A DNA stretch of 64,000 bases, taken from assembly GCF_042242105.1 (NCBI RefSeq), contig NC_092029.1, forward strand, positions 13,998,885-14,062,884. Reading direction: 5' to 3'. The notes under the pieces were generated by a model. That model searched no databases and was not told the DNA's origin. It saw only the letters and a program-made list of their open reading frames with translations. This DNA comes from Pempheris klunzingeri (lineage: Eukaryota; Chordata; Actinopteri; Acropomatiformes; Pempheridae). The number at the start of each line of letters is the position of its first letter. Position 1 is the first letter of the stretch. Positions 47,805 to 64,000 of the stretch are shown one piece after another. Made by a program: the position numbers and the translations under genes.

Positions 47805-50170
47805 TCATCCTGGGTTCCCTGAAGAAGTGGAGGAGTAGGAGCCCCAAGCCCCCTGTTCTGTGAGAGACGCTCCTTAGCCATAGGGGTTAGCCTTTGACAC
47901 CCTCTGTCGTCCCATTTTTGGGGAATTACCAAAAAGAAAAAAAAAAGACAAGTCAACTTCACCTAAGAACGCTGTGACAACTGACCCCTGCCACTCTGCC
48001 ACCCCTGGCGCAGGTCCCCAGCGTGGCCCCCAGGGGACGCACAGTCAGCAGGCCGATCTTTCCTGGGTAAAGCACAAGCCCACTGTTAATGATGTAATTG
48101 ATGTATTTGACTGGTTTTCATATTATCTTGTACATTTAGTTTTTTACCTTGTAAATTCTCTGTAGAAAAAAAACTTATACACATTTGCTGAAATTTACAA
48201 TTCCTACAATTAATAACACCAGCAAGTGATTTTATAAGGCTAAACTGAGTGATCCTTTTAAAAAAAACAATTCCATTTGTTTTTGTAACCAGACTTATTA
48301 TGTCAGCTGTTCTAATTAAGTCTAGGCAATTCAATATTTGTACATTACCCCCTGCACAGTAAAGGTGTTTTTCCCAATGCCAAAGCAGCTGATGGATTAG
48401 TTTTCAAACAGCACTACATAGTATGGATGGACACACACCCCTCCGTCCACAGGTGAGTACTATGTGACACGTGCCACAGCCACCCAGAGGTCTTTGAGAG
48501 CGGTTTGCGAGCTTGGCTTTGGGGATTGGCGCTTTTAGTCTAGGGTAGTGTTTTCCAGTGGTGGCTTTTTCTTGCCTCCTTTTCCAGACTAAGTGGAGAG
48601 GCACGTTTACTCCCCAGCAGCTTGTAGTCTGCCTGACGTTTCGGTACTGAACATTACAGACTGACCAACCCGAGCTGCTGCATCCACTTGGCCCCGTTTG
48701 AGCCGTCTTTCCCTCGTCCAGGTGATCACTCTGGGTTTATGCAAGACAAAAGCTACCATTAACTTAAAGAAGCAGAGCATGAGGTTTGGTTGTACAGCTG
48801 GCGTGTAACCTGGTATAATCTTAACATGAAATGACCGTAGTTGGGGGGGGGTGGCTTTTTGTGGGGATAGCGGGGTGGGAGTGGGCTATGTGTTGGCATG
48901 CTGTGACGGGTTTTAATCCTTGGAATGATTTTTTTCTTTATCATGTTTTGTGTAACATCTTATGTCTTGTAGTTTGAGATGAACACTGCCCTAGAAAAAC
49001 GGTATCTTTATGTACTGAATAATCATCTCTTGCGTAGAAGTAGTTTAGCGATGTATAGCATCTTTATGTATGAGTAAATCGTTGCTTTTGGGTAGGGGGC
49101 TTGCAGCAGTGATGGGACCCCCACCGCCTGAAGGTCAGAGTAGTCAAAAAAAAATGTTGTGAAGTGGCGCTTATCCCAGCTTTGTACATCTGAGGTGAAA
49201 TGAATTAGAACTAGTGGGATATGTGAAAGAAAGGGATGCTGAAAGAACCTTTTTTTTTTTTTTTTTTGAATGGTTCTGTTTTGTTTTTTTAAGTCTCCTT
49301 TTTTCATTTGGTTGGATATGCAAGTGCATTGGTGGAGGCTGGTGGGGCCATCGAAAGCTATACAATTCACCTGTAATGCTCGTAGTGATGGCTTCTTTGC
49401 TTCATATGAATAATTGTAGAATACATGTAGTATATGTGCAGTTGATAAGTGTAAGATTATTAGTTTAACTGAAAAAAAAAAATGTCTAGTCGTGGTGTTT
49501 GACAGGCCTTGCTCTAAATTTGTAGTGATGCTTTTATTTCGTCTGTACAGTTGTACATTTGTAAACGTTTATGCTGTAAATGGGATGTCTTTTACACTTT
49601 TTGGGGAGAAAAAGGCAAAAATGTGCATTTTGATGTGTGTATATTCATCACTCCTTTCCCCTTGAATATAATGTATACAGTTTTATTTGATCAAGTGTTA
49701 TTTTAAAGGAAAAAAAAAAAAACTTTATGGCTTCACAATCTGGCATGGTTTTTGTTTTTAATCCGCTATGGAAAAGGCCAGCCTCTATTTGTACTGGAGC
49801 TGTAACATCCACTGTTGATAGTCTTTCTGATGTGTGACAGTTTAAAAAGAAGAAAAAAAACACTCTGTACTAAAACTGAGGCAGCATTTAGTCCTCTCTG
49901 CTACCATGGAAACTTCACAGGATATGACAAGAATTATTTTTGTACAGAAGAGTGCTGTATTTTGGAACAGCTACTACCTTGTAAGCAAAAGCAATGTAAA
50001 ATATTGTCAATTATATAAATATGAACATATGAGTTTTGTCACACTGTCAAAGTCATGTACATTTTCAGGTGGCCTTATGTACATTTCCAGATGTTAGATG
50101 AAGAAAACAAACTCATTTTTGGAAGCAGAATTGTGACTATGTATGATTAAACTGTTCTTCTAACATTTGA
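47805..50170 (+). terminator. pum2 3' UTR with ATTAAA poly(A) signal
   Basis: About 2.35 kb of T-rich untranslated sequence ending near ATTAAA at 50146-50151. It carries six TGTACAT motifs (48129, 48339, 49183, 49552, 50056, 50078) and several homopolymers. UTR length resembles that of mammalian PUM2. No coding sequence recognised. Confidence 0.65.
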
Positions 50171-50174
50171 CGAG

Positions 50175-51095
50175 CAGCGTTGTGGTTTTTCTCATGTTTC
50201 GTTTGTTTTTTTTTTTAATGATGTTTTTAACTAATTGTTCAAAAGCGTGAGCTAAACCTAATGATCCCCCCCCCCAGTGGTACAACTCAAACTGCCCTAC
50301 AGTAGATACACTGCATATTAAAGGGATTCACCCTGACGAAGTTTTCGTGTTTTATCGTCAGACAAATATAGAATCATTTAGATTTCATTTGGCTTTTTTG
50401 ACTCAGCAACTTTAAAAATACCCGATGATGTGAAGAAGAATACTTGTTTGTATAGGTTGTTGCATAATCAGCTGCGATTAGTCAAGGGCCTATCAGCTGA
50501 TTGTAGTATAAATACAATAGTACAGGGGGTGAACTTTGGAAACTCTACCTTTGCTGTGCTAAATTCTAAAGGTAAATATTATACTTTCTACTCTATTACA
50601 TGAGTTATACTGTAGTTACTATTTTTCAAATTAAGCTGTTTACATGCAAATCAATCCATATTGATGTAGTGAAGATTGTCAAGGTGAATAAATTAGTAAT
50701 TGACTCCACTTTGACCTTTCATGTGAAAACACAATGCATAAATAACTGGAAAAAATATAAAACTGATATTTTAGTATGGTTACTTTTGTTACCAATGTGT
50801 CGTTTTCGTTTTGATTAAGTGAATAATTGGACATTTTTTCTTATGTCTTTCTTTTATTTTTGCAGCACTGGTGTGAATGTTCTCCAAATGCATCAACACT
50901 GAACAAATCCAAAAGCATCTGGGTGTCATTTTAACTGCGTAGTCTTTCATATACTCCCCTGCTATTCAGTCCACTACTTTTAAATTCATCTTATTTCTTA
51001 AAATTCAATGGGCCCTTCAGATAATCTAAAGTGGTTTCCAGATGTGTGTTTGTTGGTGTAAAGAGCACATCTGTCTGTTTCCTCTATTAAAGCTG
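50175..51095. other. Intergenic DNA between pum2 and the syndecan gene
   Basis: AT-rich, with a short C-homopolymer near 50266. No gene, repeat family or RNA recognised. Confidence 0.5.
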
Positions 51096-51193
51096 TTGGT
51101 GGGCGGGGCCTAACCCGGCACAGGCTCTAGGTTCAATGAAAACACCTGCGGAGGTCCGCGAGGAGGAAGAGCCCACAACATCCCTGCTGAGAC
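51096..51193 (+). promoter_or_regulatory. Syndecan promoter and 5' UTR with GC box
   Basis: GGGCGGGGCC (Sp1-type GC box) lies at 51101-51110, about 90 bases before the ATG at 51194. A TATA-like sequence is not evident. The start context GAGACATGAGG has a purine at -3. Confidence 0.45.
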
Positions 51194-54008
51194 ATGAGGA
51201 GACCAATAATCGCCTCTTTACTTTTAATTGTGGGATTAATACACCCGGGCAGCATGTCGGTAAGTCATTTTAAGTCTGTTAATGTCTGTCTGACTGACAT
51301 TTTAAACAGCATAGACGTTACGTAAGTCTCACCTTTCCCCACTTCCTGGAGTTAACAAAGGACTGTGTCACCGCGACAAGGTGTGTTAGTTTCTGCCAGT
51401 ACATCGTCTCTGGGGCTCCAGATTAGTTTGATATCTGAAACATTAAATAGTTTTATCCACAGTTACCTTAATCAATAACTCAATGTTTCAGCGGAGGACA
51501 TCACACCTCTTACTGAGATCACCTACTGGCTTTGGGGGCTTTTAGAAGAAACTATTAATATAAATAGAGAAAACTTGATCAGCTATTTTATAGATATTAT
51601 CCACCATTAAATATCTTTTTCTGCATCCGTGTTGGCAGCAATGGAAGTATTCTATGTACAAATATCATAATATTATAAACTATACTCATACAAGTAAAAG
51701 TCATGAATTACAAATTTAACTTATTAAATTTAAATTTAACTTTAGTGCCTAAATTAAAGTGTTGCCAGTTGGATTTATTATAGGTATTAATAGTACAAGT
51801 TCCCGTTGACCTTGTTTCCACTGTATTCCCATATTATCACGTTTATTGTTTTATTATTTTATTGTTACTGATGCATTAAGGTGTAAACAACATTTAAATG
51901 TTGTAGTTGGTCAAATTGGAGCTGATTTAACTCTATATTGTCAGTGTCATTGTTGCATGGTTTATGATAATCCACCGTATTTTACACATTTGTTAAATTG
52001 TGTGTAAAATCCAAATCCACAAAGTAACCAGTAACCATAGCTGTCAAATAAACGTAGTACAGAAAATAATACAATATTTCCAATGGTAGAAAAAGTACTT
52101 ATGCTACTTGACTGAAATAAAAGTATTAAGAACACTATATAAAAATGCTCCAGAACAGGTAAAAGTCCTGCACTCAAAATCTTGAGTAAAACTCTTTCAA
52201 CTGTAATTTTAGCCAATTATTTCCACTGTTCATCGAGTACTTTTATCCAACTGTTTCAAATTGTTATCTAGACTTTGTGTTAAAATAAGCTAAGATAAAC
52301 TAGGCTAAACTAAGCTAAGCCAACTGGCTAAAGGTGATGTATACAGGAAGTGTAAAGATGTCATGGAGCCATTGAATTAATGTGTTTGTCGACTCTGAGA
52401 AAAGGAAGTGGGTGTGTCGGATGATTTCTGACTCAACATGCGTCATTTGGATTCTGCTGTTATTACTCGACCCTGCCATTTTCACAAACTTGTATCATCG
52501 AGCAGTTGTCATGCTAACAGTACAGCCTCATATTGTAACCTCCTAAAGCATTAACATTGGTTAATTGTTTTAACACTTGTCTGTAGACACAAGAATCATG
52601 ACTCCTTGAACACAAAAATATCACTTTAAATGGCAAAAAAAATGGTGAACTTAAATGTGCTTATTACTTACTCCGTGGGCCTCTCACCATCACACGGTGA
52701 GTAAAATAGATGACTCTTCAACAATGTGTGGTCACATGACCAATGTTGTCTATGGTTGCCTAGAAACAAGGGGTCGCTCAGCTTCCCCACAGGCTCAAAT
52801 CACCCTGTTCTACCATACTATATATATATGTATATACACATATATAAGGGAAAGTTTCATGTCTGTGGGAGGAAACCTGTGCAAGCATTGGAAGAACAAA
52901 ACCAGAGTCATTTCTCACAAATTAAAACTAAACAGTGAAAGTGCAGAGTCCAAGTTGCTAACTTAAGATCACTGTTCTTTTACCTAAATGGGTGGAGTTA
53001 TACTACCATCTAATTCAAGCTGTATTCTCTACTCATTAAACTTTATTGGTGATAACTGTGTGTGCACTTACATCATGATGTGTTTGCCAACGTTACTTCG
53101 GAGGGACTTTGTATCTGAGGTATGATTAATTTCTTTATTGTGCTCTTCAGGAAAGTCTCTTTTACAGGCTTCCTTCACCACTTGTCTGTTTTCATACGAC
53201 TGCTAATAAGACAGGAAACAATATTGTTATGCCACTATTCAGCAGTAGTCTGCATTTTTAAACATCCTCACTACATCTTCTGCATGACATTAGTTTTCTG
53301 CACCTCCTGAAGACTTGGAGGGATCAGGATATGACCTGGACACTTCTGGGTCTGGCTCAGGCGATTGGCCAGAACAAGGTAAAGCTGTGTGCTACACACA
53401 AAGACACAATGAGAAATTTATTCACTTTACATTGTATCCATTGTTCATGTCACACAATATAGTTTATGCTCTTTATTTGTCATTTGACCAGATGAAATGA
53501 AAAGCGTTAACGGGGGTCGAGCTGAGAATACTTTCCACGTAGGGCACTTGGCTTGTTTTAATGAGTCTCACTATTTTGTCACATTTAAATATGGATGGCA
53601 GGGCAGGAAATGAAGTTATTCAGCTGTCCCTTCTTTTGTCCTTAGGGTTCTTGGGGCCTGACCTTTGATAATACACAGTGGTCTGCAAAAAACAGCGGAT
53701 CAGGATTTGTTGTTCTGGCCAACAGCAAGAGTTTGTTGGAGAACAAAGAAATCTTTGCAGGTACTTTCAGTGTGGTATGCTGAATCTAACAGGATGATAC
53801 ACTGTTAATATGTATTCTAACTCAGTCCTGTATGTTTCTGTTTACAGGAGTCATTGCAGGAGGAGTAACAGGAGCGATGCTTGCAGCTATACTAGTAGCG
53901 ATATTTATCTACAAATGGCAGAAGAAGGAAGATGGAGGATACTCTCTGGGCCAGCAGAGGGCTCCAGATAAAGATTATCACAAACCCAAGCGGGAAGAAG
54001 TCGTTTAA
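51194..54008 (+). CDS. sdc1: Syndecan (SDC1 position), short heparan sulfate proteoglycan
   Basis: Single-pass cell-surface proteoglycan core protein. Five coding exons: 51194-51259, 53294-53378, 53492-53538, 53646-53760, 53848-54008; 157 residues, against about 310 in human SDC1. The signal peptide is MRRPIIASLLLIVGLIHPGS. The acidic stretch EGSGYDLDTSGSGSGDW carries consecutive Ser-Gly glycosaminoglycan sites. ENKEIFAGVIAGG leads into the membrane span, with the syndecan GxxxG-type pattern. The cytoplasmic part, KWQKKEDGGYSLGQQ, is recognisably the C1/V region. It ends KREEVV, not the canonical EFYA PDZ ligand. Exon 2's acceptor is the only phase-compatible one nearby and is the least certain part; the 47-base exon 3 has a weak donor. 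Called sdc1 from location beside pum2 and laptm4a and from the GVIAGG and YSL features; sdc4-like origin is the alternative. Confidence 0.8.
51897..52240. repeat. Dispersed percomorph repeat in syndecan intron 1
   Basis: Contains TTGGTCAAATTGGAGCTGAT, GTAAAATCCAAATCCACAAA, TAACCAGTAACCATAGCTGT and GTAAAAGTCCTGCACTCAAA, which together form an abundant percomorph interspersed repeat. Related fragments extend left to about 51650. It is the same family as the copy at 28240-28500. Confidence 0.65.
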
Positions 54009-54860
54009 CTGTTCAAACCTTGAAAAACCAGCATTTCTTTACTCAGGTGATATTGCCATAAGTGGTAACAGTTGTTCTTGCACCTTGTGGAGCATGCTGC
54101 CTTTGATATGTGTGCGTGTGTCCACAGCAAATCTCACATACTACTGGACCGATCAGCCCAATATTTTTGTGCATATTTATGCCCGCATGCGTAACGACCT
54201 CAGGATTACTAAAAAACCTATTGCACTGACATTGTTTTTTTTACTGTTGCTAACTCCTGACTCCTCACTCTGAATTGGCCGGTTCAGAGATGGACAACTG
54301 CTTCAGTTTTAAATCACAGAGCAAAAAGACGTTTCTGGCTATCGGCTAAAGGCTAAGACAAACCTTACCTAGTCTGCTGCAGGCCACGTTTTGGCCTTTG
54401 CCGTAGCTTAAAAACTGACATCCAGAGAAAAGTGCGGTCTCGTTTTGAACCAGAGCATCTGCACATTAATTAATACTCCATCTGTTATGATCCATTAAGC
54501 GTTATGAACAATTTGGCATGAATAAATCTCTGATATCCTCATCAGCATCTGGACAGCTGTTGTGTTGAAGTCTGTTCCCCCATTAAGTAGTGTTTCTCAG
54601 GTGCAACAGGGCGTTTCAAAGCTGCATGCAGGACCAATGACCTCAGTTTTTCTAAAATCCTGGATAATCCATGTGCTATGTGAATCTTGGGGAAAGCCAT
54701 TCCAATGTGTACATACATACAGCTTGTATAAATGTAAATGACAATGATTACGTAATAAGAATCAGCTGCTACAACACAACACCTTATCTTGTCTAGAAAT
54801 GTGATGATATGAAATGATATTTACTATTTTTGTAATTAATAAATGAGCTTTATACTAATT
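54009..54860 (+). terminator. Syndecan 3' UTR with AATAAA
   Basis: Untranslated sequence after the TAA at 54006-54008; AATAAA occurs at 54837-54842 (TTAATAAATGAG). No coding sequence recognised. Confidence 0.6.
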
Positions 54861-54905
54861 TCAATTATCCATGTATTTTTTTGTTTGTATGAGCATATAT
54901 TCAGA

Positions 54906-54926
54906 GTGTGTGTGTGTGTGTGTGTT
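54906..54926. repeat. (GT)n microsatellite
   Basis: About ten GT units in the sdc1-laptm4a intergenic interval. Confidence 0.9.
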
Positions 54927-54998
54927 TGTGTGCGTGCACGTATTTTACATGCAGTCTGTTTAAATGTATGTAGGACAATGAAATGAGATCAGAGCAGC

Positions 54999-55024
54999 TG
55001 ATCTATCTATCTATCTATCTATCT
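54999..55024. repeat. (ATCT)n microsatellite
   Basis: Six ATCT units following CAGCTG. Confidence 0.9.
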
Positions 55025-55950
55025 GAATGAATGAAATTATGGATTATCCGATGATATATGGACCCACTGCAGTCAGCTCTTCACTATAAAGACATTAAAA
55101 AAAATGTAGAATTAGTCCAAAAAGTGATTTTTGTAATATGATAAGTGACCATTTGATTTATTCCTTATAAAATCAGCCTTCTAAAACTACAATATGAAGG
55201 ATTAGGTTGTATTTGTATCATAATGTCGGAGAGATGGAGAAACCAGCAGATTAAAAGATTAATTTAATAAAATAATATTACTTAATCTAAATTTTATGAA
55301 GTTATTAGAATTTCCTAATCCGGAATTTCCCCTCGGGGATTAATAAAGTATTTGATTGATTGATTAATCCCACCAATGCCAAAATCACCAGACTTCATTC
55401 AATAATTGTCAATATGATGTTCCCTTATAGATTCATAAGCCTGAGCATCTCTGCACGTGACCACACAGACTCCATCAATAATATATTATCTTTGATCAAT
55501 ATTTCTGAGAAATGACACCAGACTAATCTGCAGACTCTGTGTCTGTGCTGTTATAAATTCAGCAGCTGCTCATTTAAAATGATCTATCAGCTGATATTTT
55601 GCTGTTTAACAACACATCCCCTGTGGTTTTAGCCACACATCACTGGAATGAGCTCATGTAGGTGTTAATAATGTAGTTTAACTTCCTGCACTATCTTCAG
55701 TTATTTATTAGGTTCTTTTTGTGCATATCTATAAGAGCATAGTTGAAGGATTTAATGATTTTCATTGCCAGTGACTGCCTCACAGTAATTGTTGTGCATA
55801 AAGAACTTGAACTTGAAGTAATGGTGATATAGTATTAAACAAACACTTTGGCTTTTAATGCAATCACCACAAATTGTCCCGCTGTGAACCTAAAGATATT
55901 GTACCTTGGGGCAATTTATTGAGGATTTTTTCCATCTAGCTTGCTCCAAC
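55025..55950. other. Intergenic DNA between sdc1 and laptm4a
   Basis: Apart from the LINE tail, no gene or regulatory motif is recognised. Promoter sequence of laptm4a starts around 55960. Confidence 0.5.
55318..55368 (+). repeat. 3' tail of a LINE-type retroposon
   Basis: GGAATTTCCCCTCGGGGATT followed by AATAAAGTATTTGATTGATT is the characteristic 3' end of a common fish L2/RTE-like LINE with a short tandem tail. Only the end is present, a 5'-truncated insertion. Confidence 0.65.
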
Positions 55951-55959
55951 ACGGCCTTG

Positions 55960-56178
55960 CGCCTATTGGCTGTGCTCGTAATTTCTTCATGGCCATTGGT
56001 TCAAACCCCTGTCAGTCAAAGTTAGCGCCTTTGGTCCCGCCTCTTCCGGTCCGTCAGCGCGTTTGTTTTTATCCGCGGAGTCGCGCAGGTCGTCAGGGAA
56101 GCGGTGGGCGTTCCTCCGTGTCCGTTCGCTGACTGTTGATGCTGAGAAGGTATTTCTCCTCCACTACCAGCTCTACCG
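55960..56178 (+). promoter_or_regulatory. laptm4a promoter and 5' UTR
   Basis: Two ATTGG (inverted CCAAT) boxes near 55965 and 55997, TCCCGCCTC near 56035 and an ETS-type CTTCCGG near 56044 precede a CpG-containing 5' UTR. No TATA box. This is the usual layout of a housekeeping promoter. Confidence 0.5.
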
Positions 56179-56205
56179 ATGTTTCTTCCTACGCTTGTGG
56201 AGGAC

Positions 56206-62658
<6,453 letters not shown>

Positions 62659-62679
62659 GCACAAGCCCCGCTGCCAAAA

Positions 62680-62737
<58 letters not shown>

Positions 62738-63575
62738 ACACACCACACACATGCACACGCACACACTACCATATGCATTCCTACCTTCCCTCACTAACCC
62801 TTTCTGATCACCATTATGCCCTCACATCCCCACCCTCCTCTGACCTACTGTGTATGTGTAAGGCCACTGACTATGTTTAGTTCTACCCGACCCACTGTAC
62901 CCACAGTACGTCTATAGACGAGTGAGAAAAGAGAGGTGGGATAGAATGAAATCTGTGTGAGATGAATGAATGATCTAATGGATGTGATGTTTGAAAAGGA
63001 ACAGAAGCTACCAGCCGACACCCGCCCCGCCCTCCCCTCCCCCTTCTGGCCTTTTTTTTGTCTTAGTAAAAGGGATACATGTGAAAATTACATTGCTTGA
63101 AATGCTATCGTCAATCCAGCACCATCCTATATATAGATTGATATATGAAGTGTTAAAAGACTATTATGACAATCCACTTATTATAGCTCTTATTGTTGAA
63201 TTGTGTTACTTTCCCTCCCTTAATGATCTAGACTATTCCATCTCAGTCTTGAATGGAGTCTGTAGCACTTTTTTGTCTGTTATTTATTTAGCTTTGCCGT
63301 GGTTCAGTTCACCACCACACCCTGACGTGTTAGCAAAGCTAGTGAATAGTTTTCCATCTGAGACTGAGAGACGGACGGAGAGAAAAAGCAGAGGGCACTG
63401 ACAATGGATCATTTTCTCTGCTTCTTTCTCACCCGACATCTGGAGCAAACGGTTAGTCTTGTGAACATTAGTAGTTGCATGCTTATCAACAGCCCCCCCC
63501 CCCATTACTTTACTGGTAATATGATTTTATTCTAGTGGAAATACATTTGACTTCAATAAACGTTTCAGAACATTT
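62659..63575 (+). terminator. laptm4a 3' UTR with AATAAA
   Basis: The UTR contains the CA microsatellite listed below and ends near AATAAA at 63555-63560, followed by a TTTGTTG-rich segment. Confidence 0.65.
62680..62755. repeat. (CA)n microsatellite in laptm4a 3' UTR
   Basis: About 28 uninterrupted CA units, then interrupted ACACACC/ACATGCACACG variants. Likely length-polymorphic. Confidence 0.95.
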
Positions 63576-63579
63576 ATGT

Positions 63580-64000
63580 CATCTGGACTCTTTTGTTGAC
63601 TCTTTGGAAAGGACGGTCACTATGTGTTGCTGACAGAAACTCACCTCAACAGCCACATTTGGAGCTTTTTTTATCCATGTTGGCTGAAAAGTAGCTGTTT
63701 TTAGATGCTGAATGATTCTTTAGGTGAGTTTTGACACTCCGGTCTTCTGCTGTCATTCAGAAATGAGGGTGAAAACTTAAGGAGCTGATGGATAGAAGGG
63801 GTTGTGCTTTTATACCCAGGCTTTTTAACAAGTTGGATCAGGTTCATCAAGCCAAGTTATTAACATTCCCTCGTCTAATGGTGAAATGTGAAATACTGAG
63901 TCTCTTCAGATGCAAAAAGCACTCATTACATCATTGTACAGCATCTGGTCTTCACTATGATGATTCCAAAGGTGGGACGTGGCCTGCATTCCCAACTTTT
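63580..64000. other. Intergenic DNA downstream of laptm4a
   Basis: No gene, repeat or RNA recognised in the last 420 bases. Confidence 0.5.

Overview
This is vertebrate genomic DNA from a ray-finned (teleost) fish, probably percomorph-like. The signs are intron-containing genes with GT-AG splice sites, vertebrate liver, signalling and RNA-binding proteins, CpG-bearing promoters, (CA)n/(GT)n microsatellites, and dispersed repeats I recognise from perciform genomes. All family identifications are by eye from the translated sequence; no database search was run.

Layout: (1) 1-5863 (+), the 3' part of a first apolipoprotein B gene. (2) 5864-12900, an intergenic stretch holding repeat remnants, including a broken Tc1/mariner-type transposase and other dispersed repeats. 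(3) 12909-27691 (+), a complete second apoB gene with TATA box, signal peptide, 24 small exons, one 4.65-kb exon and C-terminal exons. (4) about 28690-31690 (-), intronless rhob. (5) about 32440-50170 (+), pum2, with the Pumilio homology domain in the last third. (6) about 51110-54860 (+), a short syndecan in the SDC1 position. (7) about 56050-63575 (+), laptm4a. The order apob-rhob-pum2-sdc1-laptm4a matches human 2p24, so this is an old conserved block. The genes are neighbours by ancestry and do not form one pathway.

The most interesting biology is in the tandem apoB pair. The two copies have undergone different in-frame internal deletions in the giant lipid-binding exon. The downstream copy is shortened to about 3,305 codons (human is about 4,560). 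It has fused the equivalents of human exons 26, 27 and 28 by a deletion running from exon to exon, and it has lost the basic LDL-receptor site-B motif that the upstream copy partly keeps. It also appears to splice on a short hydrophobic C-terminal tail. Together these suggest paralogs specialised in particle size or receptor clearance.

Secondary points are a Rhob with Thr at the position of Asn41 and a CVLM instead of CKVL CaaX box, a 72-nt in-frame cassette exon between PUM repeats 5 and 6 of pum2, a syndecan without the canonical EFYA tail, and dense GTTAGC/GCTAGC motif clusters just downstream of the pum2 and laptm4a promoters. No CRISPR, tRNA, rRNA or prokaryotic features were seen.
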